Shown here: piece after piece, positions 35,469 through 47,454 of the stretch | Position numbering within the stretch: position 1 is the first letter of the stretch | Layout of the letters: each line of letters begins with the position of its first letter | Assembly (NCBI RefSeq): GCF_000004195.4 | Contig: NC_030680.2 | Location: 140,875,545-140,939,544 of the forward strand | Origin: Xenopus tropicalis | Taxonomy: Eukaryota; Chordata; Amphibia; Anura; Pipidae | DNA length: 64,000 bases | Direction of reading: 5' to 3' | The notes under the pieces: generated by a model | What the model was told of the DNA's origin: nothing | Database searches by the model: none | Seen by the model: only the letters and a program-made list of their open reading frames with translations | Made by a program: the position numbers and the translations under genes

Positions 35469-35640
35469 ATTATTATTATTAACATTTATTTATAAAGCGC
35501 CAACATATTCCGCAGCGCTGTACAATAAGTGGGTTTCATACATTGGACGTACAGAGTAACATATAAAGCAACCAATAACCGATACAGGAGGTGAAGAGAG
35601 CCCTGCCCAAAAGAGCTTACAATCTACAAGGAGAAAGGGT
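35469..35640. repeat. dispersed repeat 'taaagcgccaacatat', single copy
   Basis: Same family as 22286-22600 without the tandem expansion. Confidence 0.85.
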
Positions 35641-35792
35641 TGAGACACAAGGTGTGGGATGCACGGCCTACGTTCGTTTTATACGTCATGGTCGGCATAA
35701 AATTCTATTATTATTCCTTGGTGTTGTCTTCCTGCCATTTATTTTAGGGATGCTGACACTTTTTAGAAGCTGTCGCCAACTTGGGATGGCAC

Positions 35793-35946
35793 TTTAGGAA
35801 GTCTGACTACTATGTGCTCCCACAGAGAAAAGATGGCGGCAACTGGACTTCCTGTGCTTCCTAGTCACTGGGAACTAGAAGAACAGGAAGGCCAATTGCC
35901 GCCATCTTTTCTCTACGGGAGCACATAGTAGTCGGACTTCCTAAAG
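35793..35946. repeat. inverted repeat, ~50-bp arms
   Basis: Left arm 'ttaggaagtctgactactat' to 'aaaagatggcggcaa'; right arm 'ttgccgccatcttttctcta' to 'gtagtcggacttccta'. Probably a small MITE. The arms hold the YY1-like phrase 'aagatggcgg'. Confidence 0.88.
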
Positions 35947-36207
35947 TCCAGAAAAATGGGTTAATTGTATATCCTGTCATGGGCGTAACATGGAAGACAT
36001 TTTTAAAAGGCGTACTATAGCTTTGAGAAGACAATTAAGCAGTGGTTTTTGGATGATTTCGGTTCAAGTCCCCATTTGACTTCCAGTATCTGGTTAGGAC
36101 TCTCCTTACCTAATAACAAGCTAAGAGATATAAGAAAACTTTTTATGAGCCATTTGATTAATAGAAGGGAACCATAATATTTCCATTTTACGGGGCATAC
36201 CCTAGCG

Positions 36208-36400
36208 CAGTGATCCCCAACCAGTGGCTCAGAGGCAACATGTTGCTCCCCAACCCCTTGGATGTTGCTCCCAGTGGCCTCAAAGCAGGTGCTTATTTTT
36301 GAATTCCTGGCTTGGGGGCAAGTTTTGGTTGCATAAAACCCAGTATAATGCCAAACAGAACCTTCTATAGGCTGCCAGTCCACATGAAGTATGGGGCTTT
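36208..36400. mobile_element. hAT-like MITE, family A, 3'-truncated
   Basis: Starts 'cagtgatccccaaccagtgg' and runs to the 'ctgccagtccacatg' block, with no matching right end. Confidence 0.8.
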
Positions 36401-37041
36401 TACATTCAAGACACACAGTCTGATCAGAAAAAATATTTAGGGCATGGCATGTGATTTAAAAGTACAGAACTTTATTACTAACAGTTCCCCTATAAGAATT
36501 TGCAGGCAGAGTAAGTACTTTTCCATGAAAGCGTCCAAAAGAAACGCGTAGAAGCGGAATGCGCCATGCTGTGCGCACCGTCAGGGCTTTACCAGCCACG
36601 AGCTCGGCTCTTGTGCTCACAAAGTGCACAAATAAAGAGATTTATTCAGATGTGGAAAATATAAAAATCTCTTCCAAGTGAGGTTGTTTACAAAGAACGG
36701 ATGAAGGGGTCAGAGCTCAGTTCATGAGGTTTGCCTGATCGTTCCAAGAGCTGACGATCATTTTAACTGGAGCGGGTTTGGGCAAACCTGAGAGTGTAAT
36801 ATATTAATATTGTTATTTATGTCCCTTATTTTTTTACTGTCATTTAACTCATTTCTTAAGATGAGCAACTTCATCTTCAACTTGTTACAGAGAGTGACTC
36901 TAATACCGTATGGCAGTGGCAGGGCGGCCTTAGGCGCTAGAGTTCATACTGGGCAGCTCTCCCCAGGGCTTTGCTCCTCACAAACACACGTTTACGATAC
37001 ATATAAGCCTAACACATAAAATATTGTCCACCACACCCCAA
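36401..37041. other. intron 20, no recognised feature
   Basis: Includes 'agaaacgcgtagaagcggaa', possibly part of a dispersed repeat, but no boundaries are visible. Confidence 0.4.
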
Positions 37042-37402
37042 TTAAAGGTGCCCATACACGTTAAGATCTGCTCGCTTGGCGATGTTGGCAAGTGAGCGGA
37101 TCTTCTCCCGATATCCCCACCTACGGGTGGTCGATATCGGGAAAATGTAGGCCCTGGTGCCAAACGATCGAATTCTAATGGTGGCAATGGCATTGTCGCT
37201 TCGGGGACTGCATCAATGAGCCGATGGGGTCCCCGATCTGACTGAATCTTTTAACCTGCCCGATCGATATCTGCCCAATTTCAGGCCAGATATCGGTCGG
37301 GCAGAACCCTCGTTCCTGCCCCAACATGGGCCGATTAGCTGCCGACTCGGTCCAAGGGACCAATATCAGCAGCTACAATCAGCCCGTGTATGGGCACCTT
37401 AA
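37042..37402. mobile_element. TTAA-type MITE, family 'ccatacac', copy 3
   Basis: TTAA at both ends, with terminal inverted repeats 'ttaaaggtgcccatacac' and 'gtgtatgggcaccttaa'. Confidence 0.92.
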
Positions 37403-38466
37403 GCCCAAGGTGTGGCCCTTCATAAGCAGATAAAGGGCCAAAGGTTGGACAAAAGTATTATAAAGTTTTACTTTCATTATCTTGCCCTGCTGGATGTTAC
37501 TTGCTGCCTACAGCAGGCTTCATTTAGTCCCCCCAATGCCAATGGTAGTACTGTGATTTGTTTTACTTGGTACTTGTGTGGAGAACCATAACAGCCCCCC
37601 AGGAAGTGTATGTGTAAAGGCAATAATTAGTAATTACCAGCAACTCTTATGAGTTCTTTAACTGCCCTTCAGCTCCTTGTTCAGGGGGCATTAATAATTT
37701 GGTTTAATTACAGATGAAAGAGGGAAGGGGCGACTGTAAAAAAAACTTTGCTAGCAGGTCATGTGCATTAGATTCCAGATAATTCCTTCCCCGTAGCCTT
37801 TAACAAAAGCCAGACGGTCACGTGCACATTCTGTATCGTTAACGTCTTCATTCTGATCCGATCTTCTAATACAGAGGATTTGCATGTAAAGTGATTGCAT
37901 TGATCCATTAGTCAGTGCTCAAGAGCAGATGAAAGAGAATTTAGGGATGCCTAGTAGCCTGTCCACTCGGGAAAGTCTTAAAGAAGTTCTGCGGTTCACA
38001 CGCCTTTGAAAATATATATACGTTGCCTCAGTGATACACGTGTTGGGTTTACTGCATAGTAAGTAGCAGGAGGAGGGGCTTCCAAAGAGAACGCCTTCAT
38101 ACTAATTAGCCTATGACATCAAAGTTGGTTTAGTGGTTGACTAAAGGCACCACAAGTCCATGACAAGTCAGTCATCTGTGTTACAGGTCGTGTTGTATGC
38201 TGCACCTAGAACGTGGATAAAGAACAGTATTATCTTGATTGTTGCCACTTAAATGGCCAATTCTCTTGTGGTTCAGTTGTTATTAAGCTTGTGGATTCCA
38301 CTGTTGAGTGAGTCAATATGGCCACCTGTCCAGTTAGTGCTGGAATAGGGCCCTACTTTATTATTCTATTTGCAACCATGGCCATTTTGCTCTATAAATC
38401 CCACCGGATTCCTTGATGAGCATTTTGTGTAGTGAATCCTTGTTTAGTAGTTTTGACCATACACTA
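37403..38466. promoter_or_regulatory. intron 20, partly enhancer-like
   Basis: 37,640-37,990 is repeat-free with TTTAATTACAG and other ATTA cores plus scattered CpG. The remainder to 38466 is unremarkable. Weak candidate. Confidence 0.3.
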
Positions 38467-38806
38467 TGGGGCAGATTCATCAAAGTACGAGTTCGAATCC
38501 CGGAAATGGGTAAAATTCTGATTAGATATGATCATTTCTGATGATCGGAAGAGTCCCGAAAATGCTTACGAAAAAATCTTCAAAAATCACAATATATTGG
38601 CGATCCGAAAGTCACAAAATTTTCGTATCCGAACGATCGTAAACGGTGGGCTTGAATGAATCCCAAACTTTCCTACTCGTTGCGACAAATACAGTTTTGT
38701 CGCAAAGTACGAAACAGTTGCGCAAAAAATACGCACAGTTCTATAAATGAGAAAAAATAAAAATATTTTGAATTCGGTCTCAATCGTACTTTGATGAATG
38801 TGCCCC
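38467..38806. mobile_element. Tc1-like MITE flanked by TA, copy 2
   Basis: Ends 'tggggcagattcatcaaagt' and 'actttgatgaatgtgcccc', with TA on both sides. This is the unexpanded relative of the element at 47455-48575. Confidence 0.9.
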
Positions 38807-40167
38807 TAAACCTTCTAGGCATGGCCATTTTGGACAGTGAGCTCCATATTGTTTTTTGGAAAGGTCCATCTTTTGCATTGACCTTTTTCTGTACAGTTGA
38901 GAGAGCAGAGGTTGCCCACAGCATTTGTTTATAGCTCTAGGCAAGGTTGTCCACCATGATGAATAAACAGCATTGCATCTACGTTCAGATATAATTACTA
39001 TGCAGTCTTATGTAGGACAGTATAAGTCCCTGTGGACCTTCATACCAAACATAAAAACTCAGAGCTTGTCAATAAAAATGCTTGTATAGACACGCAATGC
39101 CGCCTTGTGAGTTTACTGGTTCAGCTTCCAGTTGGAAATGGTGACAGTTAGAAGGAGAGATGTTCCGTGGGCGAGGGTGTTACCCAGTGAGAAAAGAGCG
39201 ACTGTTTAATTCATTAACACAACGTGCTTTCAGACATTGCATTAAAAAGCCAATTGTATCATAAGAGAACGGGGCCTTTACTTTAGCTCCTCATCTCTAA
39301 TATGAGATAATGTCAGTAAAATGACACTTTCCTGCGCTGTTTCAAAGGCCAGGCAGTGTTTATGCATTCGGGTATTTTGCATGACAAAAGCCACTCGGCG
39401 GTGGAAAAAAACCCCCCTGTAATTGCTATTTGTAAAGGCAGACCTGTAAATATGATTTACGCACAACATTTTTCCCATTGTTATCATAACTGTTGTGTAC
39501 GATCGGCCCTATTCCCCCGTGGGTTATTCATGTGCTCTTCCATAATGGGAAATTTGGCAGATCTCATCTCCTGAGTGCATCCTTGTGCCCACCGCGAGCC
39601 GGGGATCATGTTTTTCCTTGTTTACAGCTGACAGTGTTATTATTCTGGTTAGGACTGTGCTTTCTTATCGCATTGTTGCGTCGAGCGGAGCCTTTTTTTC
39701 CCCCCTCTCTCCATTTGTGTTTCCTGGCAGAGCTTTTCTTTCTTTATTGACAGTTTGTAGAAATATGCATTAATTTGGAGTTTAAGGCATGTATCATGGT
39801 GTCTCGGCGCAGTGTTTGCTTGAAGTTGATTAATGATAGAACCTCACTTGGGGTCGTCCTCTTGAGAGTCGCCTCACAGGTTCTGCATGTTAACTAGCGC
39901 AACAGAACACACATTAAGCAATGATTACCCCAGCCTCCTCCAGCCTCTGTGGCCTGACAATTCACACTTACTTTATGGAGTCTCCTTTGATTTATTTATC
40001 TGCTAGTTATTTGCTTGTGCCTCTCGGAACACTTATTGTTTAGATCTAATATAGACACTTCCGCTGCCGCTGTTCTGCATGGCTTTCAGTTCCACTTTGT
40101 AGGCTGATTACAGATATATTAAATATTATTCCACATCGTTGATACCGGTAATAAGGAAATAAGGAGC
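38807..40167. promoter_or_regulatory. candidate conserved noncoding region, intron 20
   Basis: 39,190-40,140 is repeat-free, with cores such as 'tgtttaattcattaacacaa', 'gtaattgctatttgtaaagg' and 'gaagttgattaatgatagaa'. Several short ORFs overlap on both strands without motif. 38,807-39,190 shows nothing. Confidence 0.38.
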
Positions 40168-41180
40168 CACCCTAAAGGTCCCCATACACGTGAAGATTCG
40201 CTTGCTTGACGAGGTCGCCTACGGGTGGGCAATATTGGGGAACGTGTAGGCTAATTCAATCTTTTGGCCCTGGGGCCAAACAAATTATAACGAAGGGTAT
40301 AGGCAAAGTCGTCTCACATCAACGAGCCGATGCGGTCCCCGATCCGACTAGATTTTTTAAACCTGCCGATCGATATCTGGCTGATTTCAGGCCAGATATC
40401 GGTCGGGCAGGCCGTCGTTAGTGCCCCTGCACAGGCCGATTAGCTGCCGAATCAGTCTAAGGGACCAATATCGGTAGCTAGAATCGGCCCGTGTATGGCC
40501 ACCTTAAGTTCCAGCCTAATTTGTTTTCACTTGAGGGGTGCATTCACTTGTGTGGTCCACCCTTAATGGCCAAAGCCCCTTAGGTGCAGAGCATGTTTCT
40601 TTAGGCCTAATGGGAAGAAACAGTTGGAAGACCCACTCCATATCTCTATGAAAGTTCTCATTCATCCATGATATACAGTATCTAGTAGAATTAAGTCTAA
40701 AGGTGCCCATACAACTTCAGATCGCCAAGCGAGCGGATCTTCTCCCAATATCCCCCACCTACGAGCCCTGGGGCCAAACGATCGAATTATAACGACGTGT
40801 ATAGGCAAAGTCAGTCCGGGGACCGCATCAATGAGCCGATGCGGTCCCCGATCCGACTAGATTTTTTAAACCTGCCCGATCGATATCTGCCCGATTTCAG
40901 GCCAGATATCGGTCGGGCAGGCCGTCTTTTCTGCCCCTACACGGGCCGATTAGCTGCCGAATCAGTCTAAGGGACCAATATCGGTAGCTAGAATCGGCCC
41001 GTGTATGGCCACCTTAAGTGCCAGCCTAATTTGTTTTCACTTGAGGGGTGCATTCACTTGTGTGGTCCACCCTTAATGGCCAAAGCCCCTTAGGTGCAGA
41101 GCATGTTTTTTTGGTCCTAATGGGAAGAAACAGTTGGTATACAGGATATACAGGATCTAGTAGAATTAAGTCTAAAGCAA
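40168..41180. repeat. ~515-bp tandem duplication of MITE (copies 4, 5) plus flank
   Basis: Two 'ccatacac' MITEs (about 40168-40507 and 40697-41019), each followed by the same flank: 'ccagcctaatttgttttcac' through 'gggaagaaacagttgg', then 'tctagtagaattaagtctaa'. MITE and flank repeat as one unit, so it is a segmental duplication rather than two independent insertions. The second flank lacks about 40 bp of the first. Confidence 0.9.
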
Positions 41181-41812
41181 TTGGTCTTTCTGAAAAGAAA
41201 ACGTCTTCAAGACTCATCCAAGTGGCTTTTTTTCTCAGATGAATGGTGAAGTGTTTTCAAGAAAACTCCAGTTTCTTTAGACTGAATTCTACAAGATACC
41301 CCCCCCCCCTCAATATGCTCATCCCTTTCTAGATCCTTTCCTTGTATGATGCAATAATAGCAGCAGGATATGTATGTGGACTTTAAAGAAGAACTGCATG
41401 GGAGCATCACAAAGTCATTGGCCCCAAACAATCATTTTTAGCTTTAGTTGTTTTGTTTATGTGTCCAAGATATTAAACTTTATGGTTTTGGGAAATCTTT
41501 AGTTGAGGCAATAGTCTATTTTATCCAATATGTATTTTTAAGAGTAGTTTCTCCCACCTCCATCCCTTCAGTTCTTCTTAATGACAAGTTCTATTGCTGA
41601 GTGTTCTAGAAGCTAGACTTTTAGAACTGTAGTCCAGGTCATAGTAAAGTGATGATGTCCTTGGTCTCATTGGGCAGCCCTGGACTTAGTAGACCCATTA
41701 TAGAAGGATATGAAGGGTTTTGCTGCCATGGACCAAATATTGCACGATGGCGGTAGTTGGTAGGAGGCTTATAGAGAATTTAAACTATAATTTGCTTTGT
41801 TCTATTTTGTAG
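41181..41812. other. end of intron 20
   Basis: No repeat recognised apart from a C-homopolymer at 41301-41309. The acceptor of exon 21 is preceded by 'tttgctttgttctattttgt'. Confidence 0.5.
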
Positions 41813-41957
41813 GCACCAAGTGCATGTTAAGGAAGAACCACTGGATCCCGATGAGAACGAAGGTCCACTATCGTTAGTAACAACAGCAAACCACAGTCCC
41901 GAGTTTGACCCTGACAGAGATTATGAAGATGAACCTGTAAATGAGGACATGGAGTAA
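41813..41957 (+). CDS. foxp1: foxp1 exon 21, C-terminal coding part
   Basis: 145 coding bases after 'tattttgtag', ending at TAA 41955-41957. It encodes [20 protein letters not shown], then [20 protein letters not shown] and PVNEDME. VKEE fits the psi-K-x-E consensus, and the same lysine is the reported SUMO site of human FOXP1. The tail is strongly acidic. The final residues match my memory of mammalian FOXP1 closely. Confidence 0.98.
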
Positions 41958-42431
41958 AACTGTCTCACATCACAGTCCCGAGAAGGAAGACAGTCCGTGG
42001 CTGCTGGAGCTCTCCCCCCTTATTGTACAGTCTGGAGAACCCACAGCCATTCAAACGACTCTGATGCGTTAACTCTTAGTGCCATCAAGTATCCCATTTG
42101 GGAGTATTTTTGATTTTTCTACTTTTTTTGTTGAAAAAAAAATTTAAAAAAAAAAACAGGAATTTGTACTCAGTGCATTGGACGGACTTGTTTGGTACTC
42201 GGAATTCCCTCTCTCTTACAGTCGCCATCAGTGTTGTAAATGTGCGAAACTGGTTTCACTTCTCCACACGCAGCGGACATTGGACTGCAGTGCTGCCAAA
42301 TCCCGGACACGGAGGACATGGATATAGAGCATGTGTGTCCGGAACTGCAGCTCGTCCCTCTGCCCCGGGGGGGGGCGCAACGTTTCCAATGGACAAAGTA
42401 TTTGCACAGTACTGCATGTAATATTGATTAT

Positions 42432-42438
42432 CACTGCC
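42432..42438 (+). promoter_or_regulatory. candidate miR-34 site
   Basis: CACTGCC, the 7-mer complement of the miR-34/449 seed. A second copy is at 46339-46345. miR-34a is reported to repress mammalian FOXP1. A 7-mer may be chance. Confidence 0.4.
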
Positions 42439-44167
42439 TTTCAATCAATTCCTTTGCTTCCATTTGGGATGGGGGATGACATTTTATATATGTGTGTGGG
42501 ACAGAGACAGAGGCAGAGTAATTATCCCAAACTTCTTAATGTATTGCTTTTTGTTTTTATTGTACTACAACAATTTAAGTTCTGACCTCAGGCCTCCGCT
42601 TCAGGCCCAAGGCCTCTCCGAGGCGTAATGTTTTCTGTACTTTTGTGATGAATGTTACCGGGTGTTTTTTTTTTTTTTTATTATATGAAGCCGAATGTCA
42701 TTCACTTGTTTGTAGTTTTAATGTCATTCATTCCACTTTGCTTGAGTTGCCATCCAGGCTTTCTTTTTTCTTCAGCCACTGATAAGCCATTCCATGTTTT
42801 ATTCCCTCAAACGCATCCAAACTGCCCTTGACAATAGTGACTTGGATCTTCTATATTATACTGCAAGAATCTGACCGAATGAATGAATGATGGAAATAGG
42901 AACATTTTTTTTATACTGTGTGCCCATTGTTCCGGTAGTATATTTATCCCCGGCAGACGGGGACGAAGGGTCACCACTTACAACTATACAGCACAAGCCA
43001 TTATGCAGCTCTCAGAGGAAGTGGTAGCAAATTAATGCTTTAGAATTCCACGAGCCGGACTGCCGCACAGTCTTTGTAAGCCAATGTCTGTCCTCTTCAA
43101 CCTTTTCAATTTGCCAATGACAGTCCGCGACCTGGAGACCAGGAACGTTGACACTTTGACCAGGGGGCGGTAGTGATTTTTGGCAAAACGAGCCTCCAAA
43201 AGATTATTGAGTTTATGCCCATATTTTATAGTCCTTTGCCAGTAGAGATCTTTTTGTCGTTGTTGTATTTGCTGCCATAAAGAAGACGCCAGTGTCATAC
43301 GTAGGCTGCTTAACCAAACGTGGGCCAATGAGACCGTTCATGGACCTTCTTAAGTATCTCAGATCAGAGAGAGAAGCGACGATGGGATCTGGTAGCAGAG
43401 TTAAAAAATAAGAAGTTCAACTATGACAAGGGGCTCGATGTTCTGTCTGAGTCCAATCTTGCTATTGGCCGAGACAATAAGCTGAGATCTTGCTATGGAC
43501 ATTAAAGGTGCAGTCCCTATTGCATTGTAACCTTTCCCGGCCATGTCTTCTCTTTCTGCTTTCTGTTCCACTCCCTATTCCGCCTGGTTTCCTTCCAGGT
43601 CCTGCAGATAATCGCGGTGGGTGGGCCTTTTTAATGGAAAAGCTTTTTTTTTTCACCAAAAACCTTTATTTTTTGTTGTTGCTATCCCTGTATATTGCAC
43701 TTTTTAAAGTCTGTGTATAATTTATTACCTCAGGCTCAACCACACCGATAGCACTGACATTGGGTTGTGATATCTTACTGTGTTTTACACTAAGGATTTT
43801 TAAGCTTTCATTCGCCTCCGTTTTTGATTTTTTTTTTTTTAATGCTGAGCCAAATCTTCTATAAAATGGACAGAAAAAGCGCGAAGAAAAAAAAAGGTTC
43901 GATCTTACAATGTACAGAGAGGCGGGGCTGCACTTTTAATTCAACAACAAGTATCTCTGTCCCAGAACACTCAGACACTTCAGTCCTCCAACCACTGTAT
44001 CATTCATATATTTATGTAGGAGGGTAGCTTTCCCGTTATTCTGCGTACAATCCCTATCAGTTTAACCCATGGTGGGGGCTGCATTATTCTGCAGTATAAT
44101 ATTCCACGAGTCAACGAGCAGCCGGGGGTTGGCCGATCTTCTCCTTTTTTTTTTGTTCCCCTAAACT

Positions 44168-44175
44168 ACCAAAGA
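44168..44175 (+). promoter_or_regulatory. candidate miR-9 8-mer site
   Basis: ACCAAAGA is a full 8-mer match to the miR-9 seed, with a 7-mer ACCAAAG at 44357-44363, 189 nt downstream. miR-9 control of FoxP1 has been reported in vertebrate spinal motor neurons. Confidence 0.5.
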
Positions 44176-44487
44176 TTTTTCACAAAGCTAAATGATGTTC
44201 TTTGTTACACGCTTTATCTTCCTAAGCCAAATATCCTCTTGTTGTTCATCAAAGGAGGCAGCTGATACTAAAGGGGGAAACCAGCAAGGATTATTAGGCT
44301 TATTGCTTGTGCTCTAGGAAACCGCTTCTAAGTTGATTCAGAAATTACGTTCGCAAACCAAAGTAGGTCTTTTTTTTTTCTGTTTCTCCATTGTGACCAA
44401 AAAAGGAAAAGCTACATTTTTGGGAACAGTATTAATTTGGGTGCAAATGGGGCGTGATTGATAATGAAGCCCAGTGGGTGTTTCGGG

Positions 44488-44696
44488 ACTTCAACAATCA
44501 AGATATTCCACCGTCCTTCATAAAGGATTTGGCCAAATACTGAACCGAATGGTTGGAAGGGTTACATTTTCAACTTCTGTGTTTATGTGACAAAAAGTCA
44601 CGTGATTTTTTTAGATTCGATTCAGTTGGCGGAATCCAAATCCTGCCGAATCTTGGGCAAACCCCGAACTGAATCCTGGATTCGGTGCATCCCTAG
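44488..44696. mobile_element. 'gggatgcaccgaatcc' MITE inside the 3'UTR
   Basis: The right end reads 'ggattcggtgcatccctag'. The inner part contains 'tgtgacaaaaagtcacgtga', characteristic of this frog family. The left end is eroded ('aaggatttggccaaatactg'). Relatives are at 49986-50050 and 51158-51405. Confidence 0.8.
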
Positions 44697-46666
44697 TTTG
44701 AGATTGGTTCAGTGTTTTAATATGGGAGGGGCATGCAGGTTAAGTCTTCATATGATACTGCTCTGTCCAATAGAAGACCCAGATGGTTGGTGTGGTCCAC
44801 CATCTTTAAAGTTTTACAGATTGCCCTAAGTTCTTTTTTTAATGAACCCAGCCATGATTAATTAAAAAAAAAGTGGGTGCCTCACTATTGTAACCCAATT
44901 TCTCGCCTCTATATTTGCAGTTCTGGTTACAAAAAATCCACAGCAAGTGATTGGTGTCACCAGTAGAGAGATTCTTTCATAAGCTATTGTATTGTGTCAT
45001 TGTAAATCAAAAACCCAAAGCACTATTTTTTATAGCACATTGTCAGAAGTTTGGTTGACATTTAGCTAAACTGCCATATCAAAAGCTGGTACCTTTAAAA
45101 AATAAGTGAGATGAATAGAAAGTAACGCAGCAGACCAAAAAATAATAATAATACAAAATATATACTTACATTTTATTGAATAAATGTGAGATTCTTGGCA
45201 CTTCTACATTGTGTTGGCTTGACCCTTTTGCCTCGAATAATATTATTGGCCCCTTTAGTTGAAGGGCCTTCCAATTTCTTAAGCACTAAAAGGAGAGTCA
45301 GGGAATAGTTGGGGGTTTGTATAAGCCAGTACACTCCTCTCTGCTCCGAATATTGTCTCACAATATACGCTTCTGCCATATTCTTTTCCTCTGATCTGAT
45401 AGGATGTGATTGACTCCTTGGTCATTTCCACACCTGCCCACTCATGTTTTTTCTTCTTTTTTTTTTAATAAATAAAACATAGGCAGACTTTTCTCTTTTC
45501 TTTTACAAGGTTACCAATTTTTTGCTGGTTTCGAGATCTAACAGTGAACACAAATCCGGTAGATCTGACCATTCTCGGCTTAGCTAAGTTTTAAGCGATA
45601 CAGCACGAGGAACATGTAAACATACCTCAGTCCTAACCTTTATGGAATTATTCATCCACCGATACATTTCACTAAGTTGCACTTAGTTTGTCGTTGCATG
45701 CAAACACAACTATGAAAAAAGAAAAAAAAAATTCTGCATCTCTCACAAAAGAACCGACTGAAAAATCTCAGGCTTAACATCCAGCAAACTCCACTATACA
45801 ATTGTCTTTTACTTTCCCATTTCCCATTACCGATTTTATTTGAGTTTCACTTACTGTACATATAATTGGAATATGTCTGTGTGAGCATTTATATCGAGGG
45901 AGGGGCCAGACGACGGGATAATCCTTGTTTCTATTTTTTTTTTTTTAAAAATGTCTTTGCTGTTCTTTTTTTTTTCTTTCTAATATTCCTTGCAATTTGT
46001 TTGTCAGCCACCATTGCTTTGTTGTGCAACCGCTTTATATTAACTCTACTAAGAAAAAAAAATAGCTTTCAAAAAAAAAAAAAACTACTGTATGTAACAA
46101 AAATGCAGAAAATGCTGCGTATGTATTTTATTTAGTTACCCTGCTTTAAACGGAAAAAAAAGATGGATGACGTTCGCCGACAACGTGGGAGAAAATCCCT
46201 CGATATTTTGCTTTCAAACTGTAACATAGTTGACAGATTTTTTTTTTTTTTTCTATCATTGATTGAAGCATTTTGTACAGTTTTTTGTGTTTTTTGCCAG
46301 TTTTTTGATACTTTTCAACCCTTTTATGTTTATCCTACCACTGCCTTTTCTGGCTGTCTTAAGAAAAACGAAAAAAAAAAAAGTTCATATGTTTAAAGTA
46401 CAAACAAAAAAAGAAAAATGTTTTAAAGTGTTTCTCCTCCTGCAGTAAATATTTTGCATGGTGAATCCTGGTATCACAATTTCAAAAGTTTATCGATGAT
46501 TAACTGGGAGTGTCGAACTATTAAACTTTTGTATAAAACACTTTACAAGGTGCCAAGATGTAAAGAAAATTTGTTACATGTTTTTTGTTTTTCTTTTTTT
46601 TTTTTTTTCTTTTCTCAAAGAAATACATTAAGTGGGCGGTACCGCCTATCCGGTATCTCGCTGTCA

Positions 46667-46815
46667 GGAATGAGGGTCACAAAAGCCTCCGTGATTGGCC
46701 CGTCGGTCTTTTAAAATTGCCAATTTCTCGAGTAGTAAGAGAATGAGGGTCACAAAAGCCTCCGTGATTGGCCCGTCGGTCTTTTAAAATTGCCGATTTC
46801 TCGAGTAGTAAGAGA
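46667..46815. repeat. 74-bp tandem duplication near the 3'UTR end
   Basis: 'aatgagggtcacaaaagcct' to 'tctcgagtagtaagag' occurs twice in direct tandem, differing mainly at one base (gccaattt / gccgattt). Confidence 0.93.
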
Positions 46816-47382
46816 AAAAAAAAGTCAAGGGGTTTTTGTCGGACAAAATCAAAATTGGTCACAAAATCTGGCGGAATTTATTTTGATCTTTTTCACACAC
46901 AGAAAAGTCTTTGATGCATTGCTGATTCGTCGGCAAAAAGATTAATCCGAATGTTTACAAATCCTTCCATTGTGTTTGTGCCATTGGCCTAACTTTTTAT
47001 TTTTTTCTGTTTGCATTGTTTCCGCATCCTCATCTGTTCTGATTACTTCTGCTTCATGGGCCAATGTTATTTGTTTGATGTCGGCCAAGCCAGATTTTCC
47101 AAGGTTGCAATATTGTCCCAAGCTAAATACACAACCCGAGTGTAAAAGCCACGAGCCTCGATGACAATGGTACAGTCCAGACTGTTAGCTTGGTGCTCCG
47201 TGTCTATGTCTTGCCAATGACAGGATATTTTGTTTTGAAAAGGCCTAAAAGAAACTCATTCCTTACATCAATTGTAATTTCCATCATTCCATGTCTGTTG
47301 GTGCAGACAATAATAAAAAAAAAAACAAAAAAAAACTTGTGTAGTCAGTACTGATTACTGACAGTATAGCATTCTCTAATGC

Positions 47383-47388
47383 AATAAA
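47383..47388 (+). promoter_or_regulatory. foxp1: probable distal poly(A) signal of foxp1
   Basis: AATAAA followed about 25-45 nt later by the GU-rich 'gttcttgttgttctgtcttt'. About 70 bp further on, a mobile element begins, so the UTR most likely ends near 47405. Confidence 0.7.
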
Positions 47389-47454
47389 ATGCTGGTTGTT
47401 CACACTGGTAGTTCTTGTTGTTCTGTCTTTTGATGAGCGTTTCTTACATCGCGG

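Larger units (their letters stand above)
41958..47405 (+). other. foxp1: foxp1 3'UTR (~5.4 kb)
   Basis: Non-repetitive AT-rich sequence with many T- and A-runs, no coding potential, ending after the AATAAA at 47383. The length is in the range expected for vertebrate FOXP1. It holds candidate miRNA sites, a MITE at 44488-44696 and a 74-bp tandem duplication at 46667-46815. Other AATAAA motifs (45467-45476) may give shorter forms. The minus-strand ORF at 43032-43328 is treated as chance. Confidence 0.8.

Noticed and set aside
43032..43328. 98-residue minus-strand ORF in the 3'UTR
   Set aside because: No family resemblance and antisense to a well-placed UTR; considered chance.
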